This document shows, one piece after another, positions 9,592 to 16,782 of a stretch of 22,809 nt of DNA. The stretch's first letter is position 1; the number at the start of each line of letters is the position of its first letter. This DNA is from an uncultured Collinsella sp. GTDB lineage: Bacteria > Actinomycetota > Coriobacteriia > Coriobacteriales > Coriobacteriaceae. The stretch lies in contig URMO01000030.1 in the NCBI GenBank assembly GCA_900549085.1, positions 1 to 22,809 on the forward strand. Direction: 5' to 3'. A program made the translations under genes and the position numbers. The notes below the pieces were generated by a model. It saw only the letters and a list, made by a program, of their open reading frames with translations. It searched no databases and was not told the DNA's origin.

Positions 9592-10935
9592 ATGGCAAAG
9601 CGTTCTGGGTTGTATTCGGTGCCGTTTGAGTTTGATCTGGTTCCGTTTGATGAGGCTGTCGTTGTGGCGGCCGATACGGGGAAGATTTCTGGCACTGGTA
9701 CGCGGATGCTTGAGACGGTTATCGACATGCTCGATGAGCTTGGTCGTCCCGATGAATACTTTGATTGCATCCAGATTGCTGGAACCAACGGTAAAACCTC
9801 GACAACGCGTTTCTCGGCTTCGATTTTGCGCGGTGAAGGTTTGAAGACAGCTCTGTATACGTCTCCGCATCTGGTGCGTTATCCCGAACGCATGGAGATT
9901 GATGGACGTGTGGTGAGCGATGACGCTTTTGCTCGCGGCGTTTCTGCTGCGATTGAAGCCGGGCGTCGCGTGAATGAGCGTCGTGTGGCGGCCGGGAAGA
10001 GCGCTTACTTTATTTCCCCGTTCGATTTGCTTACGACCTCTGCAATGGTTGTATTTGCCGAGGCTCGTGTGGACGTTGCCGTGCTGGAAGTTGGCTTGGG
10101 CGGTCGTTGGGATGCCACCAGCGCCACCGATCCCGTCGCCGTGGCCATTACGGGCATTGGGCTCGACCATACTCGTATTCTGGGCGATACGCTTGAGGCT
10201 ATTGCGGGGGAAAAGGCTGCGGTTATTAAGCCTGGACGTTTGGTTGTTTTGGGCGAGGGCACGCATGAGCCGAGCGTTCAGCGCGTGATGGATGCCCGTT
10301 GCCGCGAATGCGGTGTGGTGCCGCTCGTGGTGAGCCATGTCACGACTAAGGTGCCGGCGCATGTGGGCGACACGGTTGAGTTCAGCTGCACCACGCCGCG
10401 TGCGATCTATACGTCGACTATGGTCAAGCCGGCATACCAGCCGCAGAATGCCGCGTGCGCGATTATACTGTGCGAGGGCTATCTGGGCCGCGAGCTCGAC
10501 CACGATGCGCTCGACGCTTCGCTTATGGGCTGCCCCACGCCGGGTCGCTTTGATGTGCTGGGAACCGATCCGCTCAAGCTGATCGACGCGTGCCATAACC
10601 CCCAGAGCTGCGAGAACTTTGTGAGCGCACTGGACGAGATCGATTCGTGCGTTGAAAATCGCCCCACGCTGCTGTGCGCTGCGCTGGCCGACAAGGACGT
10701 GGCGGGTATCGTTGACGTGCTGATTCCGGCTTTCCCGCGCGTGGTCGTGACCCAGACCGATTCCGATCGCGCCCTGCCGGCAGATGAGCTCGCTGATCTG
10801 GTGGACGCGGACAAGCTCGCGGGCGTGTATCCCAGCGTATCCGAGGCCCTCGCAGCCCTCGATGCCGCGGGCGAGCCCTTCGTAGCAGCCGGCACCATCA
10901 CCTTGGCCGGCGAAGTCGCCGGTCTGCTCCGCTAG
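9592..10935 (+). CDS. folC: Folylpolyglutamate synthase / dihydrofolate synthase (Mur ligase family)
   Basis: Adds glutamate to dihydropteroate and/or elongates the glutamate tail of folates in the cytoplasm. From ATG 9592 (GAGGGG at 9577-9582 as ribosome-binding site) the protein is 447 aa, the usual FolC length. The P-loop is GTNGKTST at 64-71, followed by YTSPHLVRYPERM, the folate/ATP loop typical of FolC. LEVGLGGRWDATSAT, GLDHTRILGDTLEAIAGEKAAVIKPG and the C-terminal domain with DACHNPQS are further family signatures. The P-loop carries Thr where FolC usually has Gly (GTNGKGS), which resembles Mur ligases, but the other motifs are FolC. The first half uses more T-ending codons than valS. 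The frame extends 5' to 9535 through the terminator; that extension is unlikely. Confidence 0.9.
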   Translation: MAKRSGLYSVPFEFDLVPFDEAVVVAADTGKISGTGTRMLETVIDMLDELGRPDEYFDCIQIAGTNGKTSTTRFSASILRGEGLKTALYTSPHLVRYPERMEIDGRVVSDDAFARGVSAAIEAGRRVNERRVAAGKSAYFISPFDLLTTSAMVVFAEARVDVAVLEVGLGGRWDATSATDPVAVAITGIGLDHTRILGDTLEAIAGEKAAVIKPGRLVVLGEGTHEPSVQRVMDARCRECGVVPLVVSHVTTKVPAHVGDTVEFSCTTPRAIYTSTMVKPAYQPQNAACAIILCEGYLGRELDHDALDASLMGCPTPGRFDVLGTDPLKLIDACHNPQSCENFVSALDEIDSCVENRPTLLCAALADKDVAGIVDVLIPAFPRVVVTQTDSDRALPADELADLVDADKLAGVYPSVSEALAALDAAGEPFVAAGTITLAGEVAGLLR

Positions 10936-10979
10936 AGCCTTTCCACAGGGCAGCTAGTTGGCCTGCTCGCCATGAAATG

Positions 10980-11123
10980 GGCCTATCTACTACGTTTAAC
11001 CGGTTACCCTCGACCACGCCGAGACTTGCGAAATTAAAACCGCAGGTAGAAGGCTTGCCAATTTTCAAAAAAGACCCGCATGGTCGACCCATGCGGGTTA
11101 AATGTAGTAGATAGGCCGTTTTT
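10980..11123. repeat. Hairpin element E1: 21-bp inverted arms around a core shared with E2
   Basis: Arms 10980-11000 and 11097-11117 pair over 21 bp, with a single G-U wobble. TTTTT follows the right arm at 11119-11123, so as a + strand transcript it resembles a long-looped terminator for folC. The interior contains a 49-nt core (11012-11060) that recurs at 12467-12515 in element E2, including a 23-nt identical run (11028-11050). The 3' part holds the - strand terminator at 11067-11098, whose right arm overlaps the E1 right arm by 2 nt. It lies between the convergent folC and the aminopeptidase gene. Confidence 0.7.
11067..11098 (-). terminator. Intrinsic terminator of the M24 aminopeptidase gene
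   Basis: ACCCGCATGG (11074-11083) and CCATGCGGGT (11089-11098) form a perfect 10-bp stem with a 5-nt loop. On the - strand it is followed by a run of six T (A-tract 11067-11072). It lies about 80 nt beyond the - strand stop codon and inside element E1. Confidence 0.8.
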
Positions 11124-11140
11124 GTGGCGGCATTCATGTG

Positions 11141-11172
11141 ATGCGGCAAAGGGGGCTGTCCCTTTGCCGCAT
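11141..11172. other. Perfect 13-bp hairpin at the end of the aminopeptidase gene
   Basis: ATGCGGCAAAGGG (11141-11153) and CCCTTTGCCGCAT (11160-11172) pair perfectly around a 6-nt loop, 3 nt beyond the - strand stop codon. There is no T tract, so it may stabilise the mRNA 3' end or be another palindromic repeat. Confidence 0.6.
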
Positions 11173-11175
11173 TGC

Positions 11176-12264
11176 CTAGTCTAGGCGGACTGGGTCGTGG
11201 GGGTAGGCGTTGAGGATCTCGACGCCGTTCTCGGTAACCAGGGCAAGGTCCTCGATGCGGACTCCGGTGCGGCCGGGGAGGTAGATGCCCGGCTCGATGG
11301 AGAATGTCATGCCCGGCTCTACGACCTGCTCGTTGACGAGCGAAACGTCGCCCGGCTCGTGGTCCTGCAGGCCAATCGAGTGGCCCAGGCGATGTGTAAA
11401 GTACTGCCCATAGCCCGCATCCTCAATCACGTTGCGCGCGGCGCGGTCCAGGTCGCACATGCGCACGCCCGGTGCGATGAGCGCCTCGGCGGCCTCGTTG
11501 GCGCGGCGCACGATGTCGTAGATGCGTGCGGTTTCCTCGTCCGGCTCGCCCCAAAAGAACGTGCGTGTCATGTCCGAGCAGTAGTTGCGGCGACGCCCGC
11601 CAATGTCGAACAGCACCACGTCACCGCGCTTGAGAACCGTATCGTCGGGCTCGTGGTGCGGGTCGCCGGCGTTGGCGCCAAAGCTAACGATGGGCGGAAA
11701 GCTAAAGCCCTCGCAGCCGTGCTTGCGATACAGGCCGAGCATCTGGTCGGCAATTTCGCGTTCCGTCACGCCCTCGTGAACGAGCTTGATAGCGTCGGCC
11801 ATCACGGCGTCGTTGGCGGCCGAGGACACGCGCATGAGCTCCTGCTCCGCGGCATCCTTGTGGGTGCGTGCGGCGGTGACGGCAAAGTCGCCTAGGAAAA
11901 ACTCGCTCGCGGCGTGACAATCCATGAGCGGCATCAAAAAGCCGGAACGCATGACGGTGTCGATGCCGAGGGGCTTGGATGGATTGACCTCGCGAGCGAT
12001 GGCGTCGGTCACGACGTCGGTATCGGTGTGGTAGGCGACGCGGGCGTTGTCATACTCGGGCAGCTGATGCAGCGCGTTGACCAAGATCACGGGCTCGCAA
12101 TTGCGTGCGAGCAGTACACCGCAAAAACGCTCGAACATATCGGCATAAAAGCCGGTCAGGTAGTAAATCGACCACGGGTCGTTTACAAGCAGCTGTGCGC
12201 CGGGGTGCTGAGCCTCGAGCGCATCGAGCACGCGCGCCACGCGCTGGTCATCGACATGTGCCAT
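11176..12264 (-). CDS. M24 family metallopeptidase (Xaa-Pro aminopeptidase/dipeptidase type)
   Basis: Predicted cytoplasmic dinuclear-metal peptidase that removes residues preceding proline, or a prolidase; the two cannot be separated here. At 362 aa it matches the short bacterial PepP/PepQ-like group. An N-terminal creatinase-like domain (about 1-125) precedes the pita-bread domain with all five metal ligands: Asp220 and Asp231 (FDIGGRRRNYCSD), His295 (HRLGHSIGL), Glu324 (SIEPGIY) and Glu338 (RIEDL). The ATG at 12264 has AAAGGA about 6 nt upstream. No signal peptide is seen. It is a single-gene unit, convergent with folC, with its own terminator at 11067-11098. Confidence 0.92.
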   Translation of the reverse strand: MAHVDDQRVARVLDALEAQHPGAQLLVNDPWSIYYLTGFYADMFERFCGVLLARNCEPVILVNALHQLPEYDNARVAYHTDTDVVTDAIAREVNPSKPLGIDTVMRSGFLMPLMDCHAASEFFLGDFAVTAARTHKDAAEQELMRVSSAANDAVMADAIKLVHEGVTEREIADQMLGLYRKHGCEGFSFPPIVSFGANAGDPHHEPDDTVLKRGDVVLFDIGGRRRNYCSDMTRTFFWGEPDEETARIYDIVRRANEAAEALIAPGVRMCDLDRAARNVIEDAGYGQYFTHRLGHSIGLQDHEPGDVSLVNEQVVEPGMTFSIEPGIYLPGRTGVRIEDLALVTENGVEILNAYPHDPVRLD

Positions 12265-12423
12265 GAAACATCCTTTCGCTAGGGTGCCACCATGGTATCC
12301 CCAATGCCAGGGTAGTCAATTTGGGACGGGGCTATTTTAGCTGCGTCAAACTTGCGGGATGATTTTTCTGGGGCGGGCTGATAGGTAAAAGTAGTCAATA
12401 CAGTCCCGTCCCGAATTAGCTGC

Positions 12424-12583
12424 TTTCAAAACTATGGCGGATTACGGGGCTGGACCTGTATTACATGACCATGGGAAAAATCGCGAAATTAAAACCGCAG
12501 GTAGACGGCTTATCAAAAATCGTAAATTGCCGGTATGAATGGGGGTCTCCGAATCAGCACCGTAATCCGACATAGTTTTGAAA
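12424..12583. repeat. Hairpin element E2: 24-nt inverted arms around the core shared with E1
   Basis: Arms 12424-12447 and 12560-12583 are complementary at 23 of 24 positions. They have no resemblance to the arms of E1, yet the interior carries the same 49-nt core (12467-12515): 39 of 49 positions are identical without gaps and the run 12483-12505 is identical to 11028-11050. E1 and E2 are in the same orientation about 1.45 kb apart. No T tract follows the right arm. Confidence 0.7.
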
Positions 12584-12627
12584 TGGCACTAAAGTAGGCA
12601 CAAGCTAAATTCCGATCCCAAGGCAAG

Positions 12628-12689
12628 TTGCGGTGGAATAGTTCCTGGGTGCCGGGGTTTGGCGGAAATCAGGAACTATTTCACCGCAA
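12628..12689. repeat. 19-bp hairpin with 24-nt loop
   Basis: TTGCGGTGGAATAGTTCCT (12628-12646) pairs with 12671-12689 over 19 bp, the only non-Watson-Crick position being a G-U wobble. The loop is 12647-12670. No T tract follows on either strand. It lies inside the composite ending near the 3' end of the DUF1667 gene. Confidence 0.7.
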
Positions 12690-12749
12690 TTGAGGAGGGG
12701 CGGGGTGGATGGCAGGGTAGCTAAAAGAGCCCCGTCCCAAATGAGCTGC

Positions 12750-13148
12750 TTAGGCGGGGTCGATGTCCATGCTGGCGATGAGGTTGATGCTGGTGCCGAG
12801 GAGGTTCTCCAACACGACGTCGCCCATGCGGATGGGGGCTTCGACGACCAGGCCGCGGATGAGGTCCATGGCGTGAGCGTGAAGTGCCAGCGGGATGGCT
12901 TCGGCCGTGCGCACAGGCAGCAGCGCCTCGTCGCCGCCGGATACGGTTACGGTGGTGGTGAGCACGCGCATGGGGCAGGTGAGCTCCTGGTGCGCGAACG
13001 TATCGCCGCGCGGGCAGTTGTTACCGGTCACGGAGCGCACCTCTATCACGTTGCCGTCTGCGCCGCGCTCCACCTCCACGGTCAGGAGGCACTCGGATGG
13101 GCAGGTGGTGCAGTTGAACTGCAGCGTCTCGATCGCATGCGTGCTCAT
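12750..13148 (-). CDS. DUF1667 family protein, likely partner of the upstream oxidoreductases
   Basis: A 132-aa cysteine-rich protein with Cys13, Cys16 and Cys20 (FNCTTCPSEC), Cys45 (NNCPRG) and Cys58 (TCPMR). This fits the DUF1667 family, which I know as a regular neighbour of GlpA-like and FAD/NAD(P) oxidoreductase genes; the cysteines suggest a metal or iron-sulfur site, but its function is not established. The ATG at 13148 has a GAGGAGG ribosome-binding site (13157-13163 on the + strand) inside the end of the upstream gene, whose stop is only 3 nt away, so it is translationally coupled as the third gene of the operon. No membrane segments are seen. Confidence 0.8.
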   Translation of the reverse strand: MSTHAIETLQFNCTTCPSECLLTVEVERGADGNVIEVRSVTGNNCPRGDTFAHQELTCPMRVLTTTVTVSGGDEALLPVRTAEAIPLALHAHAMDLIRGLVVEAPIRMGDVVLENLLGTSINLIASMDIDPA

Positions 13149-13151
13149 GAG

Positions 13152-14513
13152 CTATGCCTCCTCAACGGGGTCGACGGACAGGACTATCTCGCTAACGCCC
13201 ATATCGAGTGCGCGCTGAATCGCCTTTGTCGGCAGCGGGAAGCTTTCCATGACACTCGGTTTAAACGGGCGAATCTTGCCTGCAAACAGCTCCTCGTCGC
13301 CTACCAGAATACGTACGCGGGCGGCATCGACCGGTCGGCGCACACGGAAGTTGAGTTTGGTGAGTGCCGCAGCCGTAATGCGTCCCGGCAGCGCGTAGCC
13401 CGTAATGCCGGCGGGGGAGACCGTGAGCTGGCAGCCCGGGTCCGCAGTACCGTGCTCGACATTCGCACTGCCACCCAACGCGTATGCCGCGGCAGCCGCA
13501 CCGGCGCGTTCGGATTCAGTCGTCACGTTGTCGGCCAGGTCATGCACGTGCAGCACGTTTCCGCAGGCAAAGATGCCCGGAACGCCCGTTTGCAGGCTCT
13601 GGTCCACCACGGCGCCGCGCGTGCGCGGGTCAAGTTCAACGCCCGCACCCACCGAAAGTTCGTTCTCGGGAATCAGACCCACCGAAAGCAGCAGCGTGTC
13701 GCACGGAACAACTCGCTCGGTCCCCGGAATGGGCGCCAGGTGCTCGTCGACCTTGCTCACTTCGACCGCCTCCACGCGATCGTGTCCGATCACGCACGTG
13801 ACGGTGGTGGACAGGTGCAGCGGAATGCCAAAGTCGTCCAGACAGTTCTTGACGTTGCGGCGTAGGCCGTTGGCGTACGGCATGAGCTCGTACACGCCCT
13901 CGACCGAAATCCCCTCGAGTGTGCAACGGCGCGCCATGATAAGCCCGATGTCGCCCGAGCCCAAAATGACGGCGCGCGAGCCGGGCTTGAGGTTTTCGAT
14001 ATTGATGTATCGCTGTGCCAAGCCGGCCGTAAACACGCCGGCGGGGCGGCTGCCGGGGATCTTGATCTCGCTGCGCGTGCGCTCGCGGCACCCCATGGCA
14101 AGGACGACCGCGCGTCCGGTGAGCTGCAGCATACCGGAGGGATTCATGAGCGTGACGGTGTGCAGTGCGGCGTCTTCCGTGGACTCGCCTGAATCAATCC
14201 CAAGCACCATGCTGTCCAAGAACAGCGCAATGTCGGTCGCGCGCACCTGGTCGATAAAGCGCTGCGCGTACTCGGGACCGGTGAGCTCCTGTTTAAAGTG
14301 CGAAAGGCCAAAACCGGGGTGGATGCACTGGCGCAGGATGCCGCCCAGATGCTGCTCGCGCTCCACGATGGCCACGCGCGCGTCGGCCTTATGCGCGGCA
14401 AGCGCGGCCGCCATGCCGGCAGGTCCGCCGCCGATAACGACCACGTCGAACGCCTGCGTGGGTACTGCCTCAAAGGCGCCGCCATCAATCGCACTCGATC
14501 CGAATTCCGCCAT
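13152..14513 (-). CDS. FAD/NAD(P)-dependent oxidoreductase (pyridine nucleotide-disulfide oxidoreductase fold)
   Basis: A 453-aa flavoprotein with an N-terminal FAD-binding GGGPAG at 28-33 (VVVIGGGPAGMAAALAA), a second nucleotide-binding motif GSGDIG at 185-190 for NAD(P), and a GIFACGNVLHVHD segment typical of the second FAD contact in this fold. LGGILRQCIHPGFG near residue 60 is characteristic of the subgroup that accompanies GlpA-like proteins and DUF1667. It probably passes electrons between NAD(P)H and the partner flavoprotein; substrate and direction are unknown. The start ATG is 1 nt after the stop of the upstream gene, so coupling is near certain. About 20 residues precede the FAD domain, so a later start is possible. 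Confidence 0.88.
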   Translation of the reverse strand: MAEFGSSAIDGGAFEAVPTQAFDVVVIGGGPAGMAAALAAHKADARVAIVEREQHLGGILRQCIHPGFGLSHFKQELTGPEYAQRFIDQVRATDIALFLDSMVLGIDSGESTEDAALHTVTLMNPSGMLQLTGRAVVLAMGCRERTRSEIKIPGSRPAGVFTAGLAQRYINIENLKPGSRAVILGSGDIGLIMARRCTLEGISVEGVYELMPYANGLRRNVKNCLDDFGIPLHLSTTVTCVIGHDRVEAVEVSKVDEHLAPIPGTERVVPCDTLLLSVGLIPENELSVGAGVELDPRTRGAVVDQSLQTGVPGIFACGNVLHVHDLADNVTTESERAGAAAAAYALGGSANVEHGTADPGCQLTVSPAGITGYALPGRITAAALTKLNFRVRRPVDAARVRILVGDEELFAGKIRPFKPSVMESFPLPTKAIQRALDMGVSEIVLSVDPVEEA

Positions 14514-14514
14514 C

Positions 14515-15972
14515 CTAGCGCACCCCCTTCAGCGGTCCCTCAACCAGCCAAGATCCGGCATCCTCCAACAACACCTCGCTGGGGTCGCAGTCCAACTCGC
14601 GCGCCAGAATCGACACCACGCGGCTCTGGCAAAAACCGCTCTGGCACCGACCCATGCCGGCGCGGCAGCGGCGCTTGACGCCCTCGACCGAAACCGCGCC
14701 CGGGCGTCGTCGGATCGCGGCCACGATCTCCGCCTCGGGCACCGTCTCGCAGCGACAGACGATCTGACCCCATGCGGGGTCGGACTTGATGAGCTCTTCC
14801 TTGCGCGTAAGCGGAGCGCGGTCAAAGTCGTCCGGCGCGCGGCGAATCGGGTCCCAATCGTCCCGTTCGCGCAGGGCCACGCCGGCTTTGCGCAGTACCT
14901 GCTCCATGCGTTCGGCAATGGCTGGCGCGCTCGCCACGCCCGGCGACTGAATGCCTGCCGCCTGGAATAGCCCCGGCACCACGGCCGACTGCCCAATAAA
15001 GAAGTCGTTCGTACCCTGAATGACCGGGCGCCCGCCGGCAAACGCGCGCACCACGCGACGCGTGTCCAGATCGGGCACCAGCTTGCGCGCTCCCGTCAGC
15101 AGCGTGTTCACATCGCTCGCATAGGTCTGTGTGTCGCCGGGCTCGCGCACGGCGGCGGTCGCGGTGATCACGGTATTGCCGTGGACCGTGCCCGTGACGA
15201 TAACGCCCTTGGAGACCGGCGTGGGAACGGGATAGAGCGGCATGAGCGCACGCGGCTCTTTGTCCAGCACCACAATGTTGCCCTGGCGCCAGACCATCTG
15301 AAACTCCTCGGCGCCGGCCATATGCGAGATGTCCGCGGCTCCGTTGCCCGCGGCGTTGATCAGGTAATGGCAACGCACATCGCCGGCGGGCGTTGCCAGC
15401 GTAAAGCGTGCGGCTCCGTCATCCGAGTCATCAACCTCAATTGCCTCCACTGGCGTGGACCGCATAAATGTCACGCCGTTGGCAACGGCGTTCTCTAGCG
15501 CGGCAATGGCGACCTCAAACGGATCGACAAAGCCGGTCGAGGGGCACCACAGCGCGCACGTCGCCTTGGCACTCGCGCGCGGCTCCAGCTCGTGGATGCG
15601 CTCGGGGCCGATAATCGACAGTTCGGGCACGCCGTTGGCCAGGCCATTCTGGTGCAGCTTCTCCAGGTGTGCGCGGTCTTCGTCGTTAAACCCCAGCACC
15701 ATCGACCCGGTGCGGCGGAACAAAAAGCCTAGCTCCTGGGCCCAGGTGCCATGTAGCTCGCAACCACGGGCGTTGACCTGCGCCTTTACCGTGCCCGGCG
15801 CCGGATCGTAGCCTGCGTGCACCAGTCCGCCGTTGGCCTTCGACGCGCCCAGCGCGATATCGTTGGCCGCCTCGACCACGCAAATGGACAGGTCATAGCG
15901 CGCGAGCTGTCGCGCGATGGCGCATCCCGTGATGCCTGCGCCTACAATCGCGATATCAAACGTTTCCGTCAC
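14515..15972 (-). CDS. GlpA-like FAD-dependent oxidoreductase with C-terminal BFD-type [2Fe-2S] domain
   Basis: A 485-aa protein of the DAO/glycerol-3-phosphate dehydrogenase family. The FAD dinucleotide motif is GAGITG at 11-16. The C-terminal region is a bacterioferritin-associated-ferredoxin-like domain with Cys406, Cys408, Cys443 and Cys448 (CRC...CQSGFC) as likely iron-sulfur ligands. This architecture is that of GlpA, the catalytic subunit of anaerobic glycerol-3-phosphate dehydrogenase, so oxidation of glycerol-3-phosphate or a related 2-hydroxy compound is plausible. The separate GlpB/GlpC pair is replaced here by a two-dinucleotide-site flavoprotein and a DUF1667 protein, so glpA is not assigned. 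The start is GTG at 15972 with GGGAGG just upstream. It is the first gene of the operon. Confidence 0.85.
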   Translation of the reverse strand: MTETFDIAIVGAGITGCAIARQLARYDLSICVVEAANDIALGASKANGGLVHAGYDPAPGTVKAQVNARGCELHGTWAQELGFLFRRTGSMVLGFNDEDRAHLEKLHQNGLANGVPELSIIGPERIHELEPRASAKATCALWCPSTGFVDPFEVAIAALENAVANGVTFMRSTPVEAIEVDDSDDGAARFTLATPAGDVRCHYLINAAGNGAADISHMAGAEEFQMVWRQGNIVVLDKEPRALMPLYPVPTPVSKGVIVTGTVHGNTVITATAAVREPGDTQTYASDVNTLLTGARKLVPDLDTRRVVRAFAGGRPVIQGTNDFFIGQSAVVPGLFQAAGIQSPGVASAPAIAERMEQVLRKAGVALRERDDWDPIRRAPDDFDRAPLTRKEELIKSDPAWGQIVCRCETVPEAEIVAAIRRRPGAVSVEGVKRRCRAGMGRCQSGFCQSRVVSILARELDCDPSEVLLEDAGSWLVEGPLKGVR

Positions 15973-16142
15973 AGTGCCTCCCAGACAAGTTGACGGGCTG
16001 TCAATAGAACCATCCTACGGTCTGTACACCCCCGGTGCGGCGGTAATGCGGCGAACAGCCCCAACTGCATCCGCCAACGGCAGGCGAGGGGAGACTCAGG
16101 ACCATCGGTGACCTCGTCTGCCGCCCCGGGTGTCAGAGGTTT
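15973..16142 (-). promoter_or_regulatory. Upstream region of the redox operon with a TTGAC/GTCAA dyad
   Basis: This gene-free stretch must hold the promoter of the - strand operon, but I cannot place it. The clearest element is a short dyad, TTGAC (15990-15994), GGGCT, GTCAA (16000-16004), about 20 nt upstream of the GTG start. It could be an operator; the - strand also reads TTGACA here but without a usable -10. Low confidence. Confidence 0.3.
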
Positions 16143-16681
16143 GTCTAAATCTGTAACATCTGGGACTGTTTTTGCCGAGTAACTGTTACAGATTGAGACA
16201 TTCGGCCTGGACGTTTTCTTTTGTCTCAATCTGTAACAGTTAGAGGAGAAAATCGGTCCTACGTGTTACAGATTGAGATTTAAAGTCAGGGAGAGATTCT
16301 TCTGTCTCGATTTGTAACATCTCGGGACCGTTTTGGGGTTTAGATGTTACAGATTTAGATGAACCTATCAGACGGTTTCGAATGTCTAAATCCGTAACAG
16401 TTAGACCTGTTTTTGCCGAGTTGTTGTTACAGATTGAGATACTGAGATTGGACGTTTTCGTTTGTCTTGATCTGTAACAGATAAAAGGGTTTCTGGCCCC
16501 TAGTTGTTACAGATTGAGATATTTAACGGGGGACGCACTGCTCATCTTGATCTGTAACAGTAAGAACTGATTTTGGGGCCCAAGATGTTACAGATCGAGA
16601 TTGAAATCGGGGAGAGAACGGTTTGTCTAAATCTGTAACATCTAGACCCGGATTTCGCCTCCACCTGTTACAGATTGAGAT
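16143..16681. repeat. Array of 14 alternating inverted 16-bp repeats (7 pairs)
   Basis: Fourteen copies of TGTTACAGATTGAGAT (or close variants) alternate strictly in orientation. Reverse copies start at 16143, 16223, 16304, 16384, 16464, 16544 and 16625; forward copies at 16184, 16264, 16345, 16425, 16505, 16586 and 16666. Reverse-to-forward steps are 41-42 bp and forward-to-reverse steps 39-40 bp, giving an 80-bp unit. All copies keep TGTTAC at positions 1-6 and AGA at 13-15; variation falls at 7, 8, 11, 12 and 16. Spacers are 25-26 and 23-24 nt, variable but related: those of units 1 and 4 share TTTTTGCCGAGT and TGGACGTTTTC. Any neighbouring pair can form a 16-bp stem; forward copy 1 with reverse copy 2 is perfect. 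No ORF is credible here. Confidence 0.9.
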
Positions 16682-16782
16682 GTTTGTGTCCGTGGCGGCC
16701 GCCGGGCCCCGCCAGCGTCCCGCTCGAACGACCCCCGTGTTACACTAAACCCAACTGTAAATAATCCGAAAGGTACACCTCA

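Larger units (their letters stand above)
12319..12742. repeat. 424-bp composite bounded by 26-nt inverted arms, holding nested hairpins (gene-free gap 12265-12749)
   Basis: Arm 12319-12344 is complementary to 12717-12742 at 24 of 26 positions, 25 counting a G-U pair. Nested inside are a hairpin 12323-12412 (GGGACGGGGCT with AGTCCCGTCCC), element E2 (12424-12583) and a 19-bp hairpin (12628-12689). The 21-nt segment 12404-12424 recurs directly at 12731-12751 with two differences, and GTAGTCAAT occurs at 12312-12320 and 12391-12399. I see no credible ORF or RNA gene in the gap. Insertion of one repeat element into another would explain the nesting; this is inference. Confidence 0.65.

Noticed and set aside
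9592..10935. MurE or cyanophycin-synthetase-like ligase, from the GTNGKT P-loop
   Set aside because: TSPHL, GLDHTRILGD and the overall length fit FolC; no UDP-MurNAc-binding N-terminal domain is present.
12690..13865. 391-aa + strand frame
   Set aside because: It is antisense to the DUF1667 and FAD oxidoreductase genes, has no family resemblance and begins inside a repeat region.
16143..16681. CRISPR array
   Set aside because: Repeats alternate in orientation and are only 16 bp, spacers resemble each other between units, and no cas genes are in the window.
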